DNA of 64,000 bases from Hellea sp039977295 (GTDB taxonomy: Bacteria > Pseudomonadota > Alphaproteobacteria > Caulobacterales > Maricaulaceae), in assembly GCA_039977295.1 (NCBI GenBank), contig JBDWDN010000010.1, forward strand, positions 1 to 64,000. Reading direction: 5' to 3'. Shown piece by piece: positions 27,598-35,933 of this stretch; the first letter of the stretch is position 1, and every line of letters starts with the position of its first letter. A model generated the notes under the pieces. It had not been told where the DNA came from, ran no database searches, and saw only the letters and a program-made list of their open reading frames with translations. A program made the position numbers and the translations under genes.

Positions 27598-27780
27598 CCC
27601 GTCCTCGGGGACGGGAGGAAGCGGTCGGCCAGACTGGCGACGGGCAGTCCCCCCGCAAGGCCTTTGGCTAAAGTCGTCTGAGTTTCTTTTCATTGTCATA
27701 CCAAAAACCTTGCGGCGCGCCTCAGCGCCCCTCGCTGGACTGGCCTCTTGCCGCTTCCCCCCGCCCCCTGCGGGGGGAAC
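27598..27780. ncRNA. Candidate structured RNA or DNA element, cluster 2
   Basis: CCCGTCC/GGACGGG closes a TCGG tetraloop at 27598-27615. GGAAGCGG 27617-27624 pairs with CCGCTTCC 27751-27758 and encloses CCGCAAGG 27653-27660 with CCTTGCGG 27708-27715, which in turn encloses TTTGG 27663-27667 with CCAAA 27701-27705. GCCAG-A-CTGGC lies inside the left arm, and a CCCCC-TG-CGGGGG hairpin follows near 27763. The cluster ends about 75 bp before ardA, so it could be its leader or a single-strand promoter. Confidence 0.4.
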
Positions 27781-27855
27781 GTGCTGCGTCCGATTGGGCG
27801 CGGGGCGCGCCTGTCATGGGAGCGGCCCCCTTACGGGAGACAGGAGACTTAACCG

Positions 27856-28455
27856 ATGACCTTTTGCCAAGCCGAGAGCCAGACACCTTTTGAGCATCAG
27901 CCGCCACGGCTAACCCCGACAGACCCTGACAAGAGCGAAGCCCCAAAGCCTGACCCTATTCGCATCTATGTGGCTTGCCTTGCCGCCTACAATAACGGCC
28001 ACTTGCATGGCTCATGGATAGAGGTGAGCGACGAGGACAGCATCTGGCAAGCGGTTCAGGCCATGCTTTTTGCGTCCCCGATAGACGAAGCCGAGGAATG
28101 GGCGATTCACGATTATGAAGGTTTTGAGGGCGCGGAGGTTGGCGAGTATTATAGCTTTGCCAATGTTGTAGAGCTTGCCGACTTTATCCGAGGGAGCGGT
28201 GAATTAGGGGCGCAAGTCCTGAATTATTACGGCGGGAATATCGAAGACGCCAAAGCCCGTTTTGATGAATATGCGGGAGAATATGACAGCCTCGCGGATT
28301 ATGCCGAGGAACTGACCGAGCAGTCAGGGCTAGAGATACCTGAAAGCCTTGTTAACTACATCGACTATAAAGCGATGGCGCATGATTATGAGCAATCAGG
28401 GGACTTTCTGACCTTTGAAGTTAGCGGCTCCGTTCATATTTTTTGGGCGCATTAG
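27856..28455 (+). CDS. ardA: ArdA antirestriction protein
   Basis: 199-aa acidic DNA-mimic protein that blocks type I restriction enzymes of a recipient cell. Conserved features are RIYVACLAAYNNGHLHGSWIE (about 36-56), the acidic WAIHDYEGFEG stretch and the many Asp/Glu along the C-terminal half. The first 30 residues are a Pro-rich extension. A GGAG motif precedes the ATG. First gene of a run of small mobile-element genes reading towards the ParB-like gene. Confidence 0.93.
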   Translation: MTFCQAESQTPFEHQPPRLTPTDPDKSEAPKPDPIRIYVACLAAYNNGHLHGSWIEVSDEDSIWQAVQAMLFASPIDEAEEWAIHDYEGFEGAEVGEYYSFANVVELADFIRGSGELGAQVLNYYGGNIEDAKARFDEYAGEYDSLADYAEELTEQSGLEIPESLVNYIDYKAMAHDYEQSGDFLTFEVSGSVHIFWAH

Positions 28456-28457
28456 TC

Positions 28458-28652
28458 ATGGCCCGTTATCAAGTGAAGCCCCGCGAGGATGGACATGGCC
28501 CTTACCGTTGGAGCCATGTCGTAAAGCGTCACAACGCTTTGCGCCAAGGCACGATTTATACCCAATTAGGCGACGAACTAGACGCCCAAGACTCCACCAA
28601 ATTGCGTGAGCTTTGCGACAATGCAGGGTTTGAGATGCGGAGAGTCGCATGA
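28458..28652 (+). CDS. Small mobile-element hypothetical protein
   Basis: 64 aa, starting at the ATG (28458) 3 bp after the ardA stop; an upstream in-frame start would overlap ardA. Sequence is mixed basic with a HNALRQGTIYTQLGDELDAQD core. Family not recognised. Its stop overlaps the next ATG (28649-28652), so it is part of the ardA operon. Confidence 0.65.
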   Translation: MARYQVKPREDGHGPYRWSHVVKRHNALRQGTIYTQLGDELDAQDSTKLRELCDNAGFEMRRVA

Positions 28653-29125
28653 CCTTCGCGCAAAAATTCGACAGCTATGTCTGCATAGGCGACACCATCA
28701 CTTGCGCCGTGGACGGTTACACCGTCACGGCCCGTATCGCCCATGACGAGACGCCAGACGCGCCCGACGAGCGGCAGGATGGATTCTGGCCGAGCCTTTA
28801 TAAAGATGATGCGGGATTCATAGGGGCTGGCAATGGATGGCGAGATCGCTTTGACGCGGCCCAAGCCAGAGCCGAAAAAGTCATGGCCGCATGGAAGAAT
28901 GACGAGTGGTATTATTGCGGCGTCATCCTATCCGTGGCGATTGATGGTCTAACCCTTGATAGATTTGCGGCAAGCCTATGGGGCATTGAGGCAAACTACC
29001 CCGACAGCGATAATGCTTATCTGACCGAGGTGGCTAACGAGTTACTGCCCGAAGCGCTTGAGGCCGCGAAAGCCGAACGCAAACGGCAGTGCTCCATTCT
29101 TTGCCAAGTGGAGTCGGTGGCGTGA
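28649..29125 (+). CDS. Conserved mobile-element hypothetical protein
   Basis: 158 aa, acidic. The segment EWYYCGVILSVAIDGLTLDRFAASLWGIEANYP with NAYLTEVANELLPEAL after it recalls hypothetical proteins that accompany ardA in plasmids and ICEs (from memory). No catalytic motif seen. Coupled at both ends by 4-nt overlaps. Its DNA-mimic-like acidity would allow an antirestriction role, but this is speculation. Confidence 0.75.
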   Translation: MTFAQKFDSYVCIGDTITCAVDGYTVTARIAHDETPDAPDERQDGFWPSLYKDDAGFIGAGNGWRDRFDAAQARAEKVMAAWKNDEWYYCGVILSVAIDGLTLDRFAASLWGIEANYPDSDNAYLTEVANELLPEALEAAKAERKRQCSILCQVESVA

Positions 29126-29388
29126 CCAATTCGCGTAAATATGAGCCAACGGAGGTCGGAGCGCAGAGCCTGATTGACGGGGTTCGCCCGTTCGACGGGC
29201 AAACTGTCTCCCAGACAGTTTGCTTATCCGTCTCACCAATTGGCGAAAAGCTGACCGCCCAAACCGCGCACCCTATGACCCCCAAACGCAACCCCAATGC
29301 AGGGCAGAAGCCTTGCGACCACGGCTTATTCGACGAGGTCGGCCGTGCGCAAATCGACTTGTTAGACCTCATTTCAAACCCAAACTAA
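29122..29388 (+). CDS. Small hypothetical protein, GTG start
   Basis: 88 aa if started at GTG 29122, which overlaps the previous stop (GTGA). The first part reads VTNSRKYEPTEVGAQSLIDG and the C-terminus is DEVGRAQIDLLDLISNPN. The middle is encoded across two adjacent perfect hairpins (29186-29222), which may constrain it. Function unknown. An upstream ATG at 29089 would overlap the previous gene by 37 bp and is less likely. Confidence 0.5.
   Translation: MTNSRKYEPTEVGAQSLIDGVRPFDGQTVSQTVCLSVSPIGEKLTAQTAHPMTPKRNPNAGQKPCDHGLFDEVGRAQIDLLDLISNPN
29186..29222. repeat. Two adjacent perfect hairpins inside a coding region
   Basis: GCCCGT-TCG-ACGGGC (29186-29200) is followed directly by CAAACTGTCT-CCC-AGACAGTTTG (29200-29222), a perfect 10-bp stem. 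Strong adjacent stems in a small mobile-element gene may mark a protein-binding or nick-associated site, or attenuate reading into the parB-like gene. Confidence 0.6.
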
Positions 29389-29410
29389 ACCTAACCTATA
29401 GGAGGCTCCC

Positions 29411-31162
29411 ATGAGCAAACCATTCGACTTAAAATTCATTCCCTTCTCTCAATTGCACATATCTGACTTGAATATGCGGCACAGCGAAACGGCCCCCGAG
29501 ATTGACGACATTCTGCCGAGTGTGAAAACCCGCGGCATCCGTCAGCCCCTAATTGTGCGCCGCGAGGGTGGCACGGCCAAGAAACCAAAATACGGCATCG
29601 TCGCAGGACGCCGCCGCCATTTCTGCCTTGCCGCTATCGCGGCAGAGGGTGTTGAGATTGCCGATGTGCCCTGTTGCATCATGGACGCCAAAGATGACGC
29701 CCTCGCGATTGAGGCAAGCATTATTGAAAACGTGGCGCGATTAGCGCCTACAGAGATGGAGCAATATGAGGCGTTCAAAGTCTTGGCCGACAAAGGCCAG
29801 AGCGTGGACGATATTGCCGCCGTGTTTGGCATCACGGCCAACTCTGTCAAACGCCGCTTGGCATTAGGGTCACTTATTCCCGATGTGCGCGAAGCCTATT
29901 CCAATCAACAAATCGATGCGGCATCTATTCGCGTTCTAACGATGGCGACAGAGGAGCGGCAAGCCGAGTGGTTGGCTCTGTTCAGTTCAGATGATTATTG
30001 CCCAACAGGTCAGCAGATTAAGGCATGGCTGACAGGCGGCGGCGTTATCACGACTGACAAAGCCTTGTTTTCTGTTACGGACTATACAGGCACAATCCTC
30101 ACAGACCTTTTTGGCGACCACGGCCAGTTTGCGGACGTGGAGCATTTTTGGGAAAGCCAAAACGCGGCCATCGCCAAGGAGGTTGAAACCTATAAAGCCG
30201 ATGGATGGAAGGAAGTTATCTTAGGAGAGCGGGGCCGCCACTTTCCGACCTATTGCCACGTCCACCATCCCAAAGAGCAAGGCGGACGGGTCTATATCGA
30301 GACGCGCGATAGCGGCGAAGTGCTGTTCCATGAAGGCTATATCACTGACAAAGAGGCACAGACCATACGCCGTGCCTTATCGAACGGCGAGGCCGAGGGC
30401 GGCAAGGCGTCAAAAACAAGCAAGCCAGAAATGTCAGGCCCGAAGTCGGATTATATGAACTTACACCGTCACAGCATCGCAAGGGCCGAGTTGATAAAAC
30501 GGCCAGACTTAGCCTTGCGTCTATCCGTGGCGCATATGATTTGCGGAGCGCGGAACTGGAAAATTGATGGTAAAAGTCCGCGAAGCCGCAAGCCTGAAAC
30601 CCAAGCCAGTGTGGAAGGTAGTAAGGCCGAAGGCTTACTGGCCGAGGAACGCCAAGCGGTTTGTGACCTGCTAGGGCTTTCCCAAGAGCATCCGCAAATC
30701 TACTACCGCCATCATAGCCCCTATGATGTTTGCGAGATATTTGCGCGGCTTATCACCCTTGAGGATGCAGAGGTTCTGCGCGTCCAAGCCTTCTGTCTCT
30801 GCGAGACACTGGCCGTGGATAGCAGTGAAGTAGAAGCTATTGGCATATTAACCGCGCCCGACTTTGGTGATTATTGGACGCCTGATGATGCCTTCTTTGC
30901 TATCTTACGGGACAAGCCCACCATCAATGCAATGGTCAAAGAAATTGCGGGTAAGTCAGCCGCCGATAGCGCAGTGACAGACACGGCGAAACTACAAAAG
31001 CAGATTATTAAAAACCGTATGGCGGGGCATGGGGTCAAAGAGGCAAGCCCTGACTGGCTTCCAAAATGGGCGTCCTTTCCTGCTAAGCCCTATAAAGCCG
31101 TGAATGGATGCGCCCCCGCAGAGCGGGCGCGGCGCATTGATAAGATGTTTAAACCCGCGTGA
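29411..31162 (+). CDS. ParB/Spo0J-like nuclease-domain protein
   Basis: 583 aa. The N-terminal ParB domain (about 10-130) has IRQPLIVRR, IVAGRRRHFCLAAI (the GxRRxxA CTP/phosphate motif) and IIENVARLAPTEMEQYEAF. A helix-turn-helix follows (SVDDIAAVFGITANSVKRRLAL, about 137-158). The long C-terminal half is not recognised. No ParA lies beside it, so this is the stand-alone plasmid/ICE type that is usually annotated ParB/RepB and whose role is uncertain. A TAGGAGG ribosome site precedes the ATG, and a strong terminator follows the stop. Confidence 0.88.
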   Translation: MSKPFDLKFIPFSQLHISDLNMRHSETAPEIDDILPSVKTRGIRQPLIVRREGGTAKKPKYGIVAGRRRHFCLAAIAAEGVEIADVPCCIMDAKDDALAIEASIIENVARLAPTEMEQYEAFKVLADKGQSVDDIAAVFGITANSVKRRLALGSLIPDVREAYSNQQIDAASIRVLTMATEERQAEWLALFSSDDYCPTGQQIKAWLTGGGVITTDKALFSVTDYTGTILTDLFGDHGQFADVEHFWESQNAAIAKEVETYKADGWKEVILGERGRHFPTYCHVHHPKEQGGRVYIETRDSGEVLFHEGYITDKEAQTIRRALSNGEAEGGKASKTSKPEMSGPKSDYMNLHRHSIARAELIKRPDLALRLSVAHMICGARNWKIDGKSPRSRKPETQASVEGSKAEGLLAEERQAVCDLLGLSQEHPQIYYRHHSPYDVCEIFARLITLEDAEVLRVQAFCLCETLAVDSSEVEAIGILTAPDFGDYWTPDDAFFAILRDKPTINAMVKEIAGKSAADSAVTDTAKLQKQIIKNRMAGHGVKEASPDWLPKWASFPAKPYKAVNGCAPAERARRIDKMFKPA

Positions 31163-31199
31163 CCTCGCGGCTAATACAAGACGGCTAATTCAAGACTGA

Positions 31200-31227
31200 A
31201 AAGCCCCCGCCATTTGGCGGGGGCTTT
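31200..31227 (+). terminator. Rho-independent terminator after the ParB-like gene
   Basis: AAAGCCCCCGCC and GGCGGGGGCTTT form a perfect 12-bp stem around an ATTT loop, 38 bp after the stop, with a T-rich tail. The A/T flanks would let it work on both strands. Confidence 0.93.
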
Positions 31228-31731
31228 ACTTTATGTAAGACCCAACCAAACTTGCGGCAAGCGGCGGTTGACCCCAAGGCCAGACTTTACGGCCAAAAAA
31301 ATCCCGCATCAGCGTGAGCCAAGGCGGGGTCATGCGAGGCAGAGTGTAAGCGCCTTGTAGGTTCCAGAGGTGCAAATTCAAATGGCCTCTTTACCGTAAG
31401 CCTGTCCAAGATTGGAGGAAGACTTTACATCGGGGCCGAGGATCGGACGGGCAAAGGCTGGCGAGATATACACTTTACCATGCCCGTCTTAGCTGTCTTG
31501 ACCCAGCCGCAGTGGCCGCCAAAGTCTTATCCAAGCGTATAAACAATCAGAAAGTAAAGGGCCGAGCCGTGCTCTCTTTATTGTCATAGGGCTAACAATG
31601 CTGAGGCGGGGCGCAGGGTCGCCAAGGCTAAGGGTATCAAGGCAAAGTTACCCATTTCATTTTACGTGGGGCATATCCAAGCGATTGCACCATGATTTGG
31701 GCGTCTCAAAATCATATCAACAAAATAGTGA
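31228..31731. other. Gene-remnant region before the conjugation genes
   Basis: No complete gene is convincing. A plus frame open from about 31316 to TAA 31540-31542 translates to protein-like LSKIGGRLYIGAEDRTGKGW with no usable start. A minus frame 31226-31333 encodes 35 residues beginning MTPPWLTLMRDFFGRKVWPW. These look like debris from deletion of the missing upstream trb genes, though a short real gene cannot be excluded. Confidence 0.4.
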
Positions 31732-31857
31732 GGAGGAACCAAATTCCCTGCCGATGCCGAGACACTGCACCGCAATCCGCTCGGTCTCTACGTCCATGGC
31801 CTCAACTGGTCAAAAGACCTGTCCTCTCAACACGCTTTAGAAGGAGATACCCCATGA
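31732..31857 (+). pseudogene. trbF remnant (last 41 codons)
   Basis: After an in-frame TGA, 41 codons read through NPLGLYVHGLNWSKDL to a TGA that overlaps the trbG start (ATGA at 31854-31857). The NPLGLYV-x-LNWS motif near the C-terminus and the coupling to trbG are what TrbF (VirB8-like inner-membrane component) shows in intact trb operons. The 5' end, with its membrane anchor and the rest of the domain, is gone. Family call is from memory of TrbF tails. Confidence 0.65.
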
Positions 31858-32879
31858 AAGCTTCACACCTACTCACAACTATTAGCCTTATCACCTTCTC
31901 TTCAGGGCTAACGGGCTGCGCAAGCTTGCAAGGCGCAATGGCCAAGTTTAAATCGGGCGAAGTTACAACATCCGCAGATATGTCAAAGGCAGTCTATTTA
32001 GAACCGGCAACTGAAGAGGTTGAGCCGCCCATTGCAGTTAAGCCTTTTGTTCAAAATCTCATCATGCCCGGCCAGATGAAGGCCAATCCCGTTAATGTTG
32101 AGTTTTATAGCGCCCCAAGCCGAACAGGGTTTCAGGCGGTAAGCTATGCAAATCGCTCGGCGGTCGTGGAACCAAATTCAGATAACTATCTGAACGCAAT
32201 ACAGCTGTATCCTTACACGCCGGGTTCTCTTTATCAGGTCTATACATCACCGTCACAGGTTACAGACATTGCCCTTGAGAAAGGCGAAGCTCTGACATCA
32301 GTATCGGCAGGCGATACGGAACGCTGGACGGTTGGCGATACGGTGTCGGGGTCAGGCCCGAATGAACAAGTGCATATTCTCGTTAAGCCAATGGCGCCGC
32401 AGCTTTCAACGAATGCCGTCATTACGACCACTAAGCGGACTTACTATCTGGATCTGAAATCTTTTGCGGATACCTATATGGCCGCTGTGTCATGGCGTTA
32501 TCCGCATGATGCTATTCGGCAGCTTAAAAGCCGTGTTTTGGATGAGCCGCGCTTAACGCAAGCAAGCTTCACCAAACCCAGTGTTGACTTCGACCCCGAA
32601 GAGCTGCGCTTTGATTATGCCATTAAAGGCGATACGCCCAACTGGCGGCCAACGCGCGTCTTTGATGATGGGCAGAAAATCTATATTGAGTTTCCCCAAG
32701 ACTTAGCAGTCTCGGAAGCGCCGCCGCTCTTTGTCACCGACGGCAGAGGCGACGATGGCAAACTCGTCAATTACCGTGTGCGGGATGGGTTTTACATCGT
32801 AGACCGCTTGTTTGATTTTGCCGAGTTACGCTTAGGTGAAAAGAACCAAACTGTTGTTCGTATCGTGCGTGAATCATGA
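31854..32879 (+). CDS. trbG: TrbG/VirB9-family conjugal transfer protein, lipoprotein
   Basis: 341-aa outer-membrane-core component of a P-type type IV secretion system. The start at 31854 is supported by AGAAGGAGA upstream and by a lipoprotein signal (lipobox LTGC). Middle and C-terminal VirB9/CagX-like features include HILVKPM, TTKRTYYLDLKS and, near the end, VFDDGQKIYIEFPQD with YIVDRLFDFAELRLG. It overlaps trbI by 4 nt. It lacks most of its partner genes in this island, so the channel cannot be assembled from here alone. Confidence 0.92.
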   Translation: MKASHLLTTISLITFSSGLTGCASLQGAMAKFKSGEVTTSADMSKAVYLEPATEEVEPPIAVKPFVQNLIMPGQMKANPVNVEFYSAPSRTGFQAVSYANRSAVVEPNSDNYLNAIQLYPYTPGSLYQVYTSPSQVTDIALEKGEALTSVSAGDTERWTVGDTVSGSGPNEQVHILVKPMAPQLSTNAVITTTKRTYYLDLKSFADTYMAAVSWRYPHDAIRQLKSRVLDEPRLTQASFTKPSVDFDPEELRFDYAIKGDTPNWRPTRVFDDGQKIYIEFPQDLAVSEAPPLFVTDGRGDDGKLVNYRVRDGFYIVDRLFDFAELRLGEKNQTVVRIVRES

Positions 32880-34105
32880 GCAGCGCGACACCAGATCTGA
32901 CCATTCGCGCGCGTCCCCGTGCCGTGCGCCGCTTTAGCCGTAAAGCCTTGATGGGCGGAGGTCTCGTCTTAGGCGTTATCATGTTCGGTGCTTTGGCCTA
33001 TGCGCTGCAATCTCCTAATTATGATGATGAAAGGGCAAATGAGCTTTATAACGTCACCCATAAGCCGATGGCAGATGGCTTAGAACTTTTGCCCAAATCC
33101 TATGGTGAGATGAAGCCTAAGCTCGGGCCGCCTTTGCCGGGTGACCTTGGCGCGGCTTATCTCGAAACAGTTGGAGCGGTTGAAGAGATTGAACCCATTG
33201 CCACAACAGCAATGCCGACAAGTTTGGGCAGCTATCACGCACCGCCCGCCATTGAGCCTCAATACACACCAGCACCGCAATATCAGGCAGAAACTGAGAA
33301 GCCCAATTTGTTTTTTGAACTTTCAAGGCGGGCCGCAGAACCTCAACCAGTGCAGACAGCCGTACTGGGACTGGATTACATGCCGAACTTTCCAAGTTAT
33401 CCTAATGTGGGTGCGCCCCCATCGGCATTTGATGCTTCTCCTATTGCAGCGGATCAGAACAGGCAGGATGCTAAACAGGCGTTTTTAAAGCGGGATGCGG
33501 ACGGTATTTATAACTCGCACGGATTAGTCTCGCCACGCTCGCCTTATCAGGTCATGGCAGGCAATCTGATCCCGGCCTCGCTTGTCACTGGGCTTAACTC
33601 CGATTTACCCGGGCAGGTCATTGGGCAAGTGACAGAGAATGTCTATGACACAGTCACAGGCCAGCATTTGCTTATACCGCAAGGCTCTCGCCTAATAGGG
33701 CGCTATGACAGCGTGATAGCGTTTGGACAAAGCCGCGCGCTAGTGGTTTGGACTCGGCTGATACTGCCTAATGGCGATAGCATTCAGCTTGATAATTTGC
33801 CGGGCTCAGACAGCCAGGGTTTTGCGGGCCTCAAAGACAAGGTCGATAAGCACACATGGCAATTCATCAAAGGCGCAGCGCTATCGTCTCTACTTTCAAT
33901 TGGGGCAGAGCTTGCCAGTGATGACGGTGACCGTCTGACGCGTGCCTTGCAAAATGCAGGTCAAGATACGGCCAACATTGCGGGGCAACGGATCATTGAC
34001 CGCAATCTCAATGTTCAGTCCACACTCAAAGTACGCCAAGGTTGGCGGTTTAACGTCATCGTTTCGCGCGACCTTATCCTCAAACCTTACGGAGCAAGCC
34101 CATGA
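32876..34105 (+). CDS. trbI: TrbI/VirB10-family conjugal transfer protein
   Basis: 409 aa. A cytoplasmic basic N-terminus, one membrane segment (GGGLVLGVIMFGALAYAL, about 23-40) and a Pro-rich periplasmic linker lead to the VirB10 beta-barrel domain (about 220-409: LVTGLNSDLPGQVIGQVTENVYD, LIPQGSRLIGRYDS, ADNLPGSD-like NLPGSDSQGFAGLKDKVD). It links the inner and outer membrane complexes in conjugation. Complete, coupled to trbG and to the DUF2274 gene by ATGA overlaps. Confidence 0.95.
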   Translation: MSSATPDLTIRARPRAVRRFSRKALMGGGLVLGVIMFGALAYALQSPNYDDERANELYNVTHKPMADGLELLPKSYGEMKPKLGPPLPGDLGAAYLETVGAVEEIEPIATTAMPTSLGSYHAPPAIEPQYTPAPQYQAETEKPNLFFELSRRAAEPQPVQTAVLGLDYMPNFPSYPNVGAPPSAFDASPIAADQNRQDAKQAFLKRDADGIYNSHGLVSPRSPYQVMAGNLIPASLVTGLNSDLPGQVIGQVTENVYDTVTGQHLLIPQGSRLIGRYDSVIAFGQSRALVVWTRLILPNGDSIQLDNLPGSDSQGFAGLKDKVDKHTWQFIKGAALSSLLSIGAELASDDGDRLTRALQNAGQDTANIAGQRIIDRNLNVQSTLKVRQGWRFNVIVSRDLILKPYGASP

Positions 34106-34326
34106 GCCAGCCTCAGATCAAATTACACAAACTTCCCGATACCAAGCCAACCAAGCACACAATCTCTGTGATGCCGGACTTGGAAGCTGATTTAGAAGCC
34201 TACGCCAAAGTCTATGAAAAGGCTTACGGCGAAAAGGCCGATGTCTCAGCGCTTATCCCGTCAATGCTCGCAAATTTTCTTGCCAGTGATGCGGGTTTCA
34301 AAAAGGCCAAGCGCGAGCTGGCCTAA
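34102..34326 (+). CDS. DUF2274 protein
   Basis: 74 aa, LHKLPDTKPTKHTISVMPDLEADLEAYA-type sequence with a C-terminal LIPSMLANFLASD helix. The arrangement trbI-DUF2274 is standard in alphaproteobacterial ICEs; a ribbon-helix-helix-like fold and regulatory role have been suggested for such proteins. Starts inside the trbI stop. Confidence 0.9.
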   Translation: MSQPQIKLHKLPDTKPTKHTISVMPDLEADLEAYAKVYEKAYGEKADVSALIPSMLANFLASDAGFKKAKRELA

Positions 34327-34359
34327 TTTCCACCACGTCAAGCACAGGAGAAAAACGCT

Positions 34360-34680
34360 ATGGCTACTATTGGAACATTCAAACCGACTGCGACGGGCTT
34401 TGAGGGCACGATCGCAACACTGATGACAAACAAGAAGGTTCGCTTTGTGGCGAATGAAAAAAAGAAGACCGAGAACAGTCCTGACTACTTTGTAAAATCT
34501 GGCCGCTGTGATCTTGGTGTCGCATGGAATGATGTCACCGAACCTCAAGATGACGCTGAACCACTGGAATATATCAGCGTGAAGCTCGACGGCCCTGAAA
34601 TGACAAAGCCCATTAACGCGGCATTGTTTCATCGTGAAGACGGTGCTGACCTCGTTTGGTCGCGCCCAAAGCTAAGTTAA
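34360..34680 (+). CDS. DUF736 protein
   Basis: 106 aa. MATIGTFKPTATGFEGTIATL at the start and the DLGVAWNDV and YISVKLDGP segments identify DUF736, a small mobile-element protein of unknown role, usually near the conjugation genes of Rhizobiales/Sphingomonadales ICEs. ACAGGAG ribosome site before the ATG. It is the last gene of the conserved ICE block; DNA beyond it is AT-richer. Confidence 0.93.
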   Translation: MATIGTFKPTATGFEGTIATLMTNKKVRFVANEKKKTENSPDYFVKSGRCDLGVAWNDVTEPQDDAEPLEYISVKLDGPEMTKPINAALFHREDGADLVWSRPKLS

Positions 34681-34746
34681 TCCTTTAATAGGTTATTCTA
34701 TCCGTTCACCTAACGAACATTTTGAGCCCGCTAGGTGAACGGTAAA

Positions 34747-35130
34747 TCAGTCCTTAATAACTTCATTTTCAATGTAAAATTCATCAGTGTCAGATGATTC
34801 TTTATTCAATCGAAAATCAAGTCCCATGAGTATGCCATCGGCTAATAGTTGTGTGACTCCGTCCGTAAAACTTAAGAAAACTTCGTGTTTTCTATCGTTG
34901 GCCATAATTTTGGCTTCAAGCTGTTCATTAAATCTTGTTTCCCGACAATTCGATTCTAAGTCTTCCATTTGATCGACTTCGCCAGATTCAATAAAGTCAC
35001 ATGTGTCTATGATAATCTCTTTCTCTATTTCGCTAAGTTTAATGACCTTTGTTCCGTTATATGGCCCTGTTGCGCAGGCGGATAAGGTGAAAGCTATTAG
35101 AATACTGCAAAACACTGAATTATATGTCAT
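34747..35130 (-). CDS. Small lipoprotein, function unknown
   Basis: 127 aa with a lipoprotein signal (SVFCSILIAFTLSAC, lipobox LSAC), then an acidic mature part with two further Cys (DTCDF, SNCRE). Ribosome site TTAGGAG before the ATG. No family recognised. Lies downstream of the exported protein at 35188-35757 on the same strand with a 57-bp gap, so the two are probably one operon, divergent from the sigma/Lon operon. Confidence 0.75.
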   Translation of the reverse strand: MTYNSVFCSILIAFTLSACATGPYNGTKVIKLSEIEKEIIIDTCDFIESGEVDQMEDLESNCRETRFNEQLEAKIMANDRKHEVFLSFTDGVTQLLADGILMGLDFRLNKESSDTDEFYIENEVIKD

Positions 35131-35187
35131 CTTAATTCTCCTAATTTGCCCCCAGGTTTCCCTGAGGGCATATCTATAATGACGCTG

Positions 35188-35757
35188 CTAAAGACCTCGG
35201 CAGCCACGAATATTCTTGGTGGCTGTTCCAGGAGAACTAACGATCAAACCAAACATTGCACGATGCCGAGTAGTCTTACGGTACAAATTTTTTGATTTAT
35301 CCCTGACACTCTGAATTTTTCTGAAAGAAGTTCTGCTAATGTAGCCCTTCTTTTTGGCGTATCGTAAAGCCTTATTTGCTTTGCGGTAGAGATCTTTAGT
35401 TTTACCTTTCGCTTTCCTATGACCTTTATAGAGAGTCCTTATATTGTAAATTTTGGCATATAAGTTCATCCAACTTGTACTTGAATCACAAGTTGATTTT
35501 GCAACACGGTATAGAGCACGGTCATAGTCTTCCCAAGCTTTTGCACTATCCTCGTATGCCGCCATTAAGCCATATCGACTAAATGTGACATCACGGCATT
35601 TTTTATCGTCACCGCATTTGTCCATCGACCTTTCTAATTGTTGGCCATAACGACCTGCTAAGTCGAAATCAGGGACAGAGTTGCCCGCGTATGCTTGTGT
35701 ACTTGCTATTGATGAAAGTACGGCTGCAACAAAAATGCCTTTCAAAAAATTACTCAT
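35188..35757 (-). CDS. Exported basic protein, function unknown
   Basis: 189 aa. Sec signal peptide MSNFLKGIFVAAVLSSIAST with cleavage near AYAGN. The mature part has four Cys that could form disulfides, and a Lys/Arg/Tyr-rich second half (KGHRKAKGKTKDLYRKANKALRYAKKKG). AAAGGA ribosome site. No family recognised. It is divergent from the sigma-like gene across a 215-bp intergenic region, so it might be a target or part of that system (inference). Confidence 0.75.
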   Translation of the reverse strand: MSNFLKGIFVAAVLSSIASTQAYAGNSVPDFDLAGRYGQQLERSMDKCGDDKKCRDVTFSRYGLMAAYEDSAKAWEDYDRALYRVAKSTCDSSTSWMNLYAKIYNIRTLYKGHRKAKGKTKDLYRKANKALRYAKKKGYISRTSFRKIQSVRDKSKNLYRKTTRHRAMFGLIVSSPGTATKNIRGCRGL

Positions 35758-35933
35758 GATTTTAGTCCTTTCTATTCCCTTACCCGGGACGGGTTGCTTA
35801 GAGTAAGCTGACAGGCAATTTCATCTTACACTGTCACTCAATAACGGACTTGAAAGTGAAAAATTCAGACAAAATATTTATTTTAGATTATTGTCCGAAT
35901 TTTGGACTCTGAAGTACTTAATGGTATGATTAG

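Larger units (their letters stand above)
27053..27855. other. 803-bp GC-rich block without credible protein genes, dense in perfect hairpins
   Basis: Open frames here have Arg/Pro/Ser-rich low-quality translations and look accidental. The block instead holds many perfect inverted repeats grouped in two clusters, 27077-27429 and 27598-27780, described separately. Between them 27430-27597 is less structured. The block lies between the XRE/hypothetical genes and ArdA. Structured RNA, a transfer origin or a single-strand promoter are the main options. Confidence 0.6.

Noticed and set aside
27485..27859. 124-aa plus-strand open frame before ardA
   Set aside because: Low-complexity basic translation across the second hairpin cluster and overlapping the ardA start; no ribosome site.
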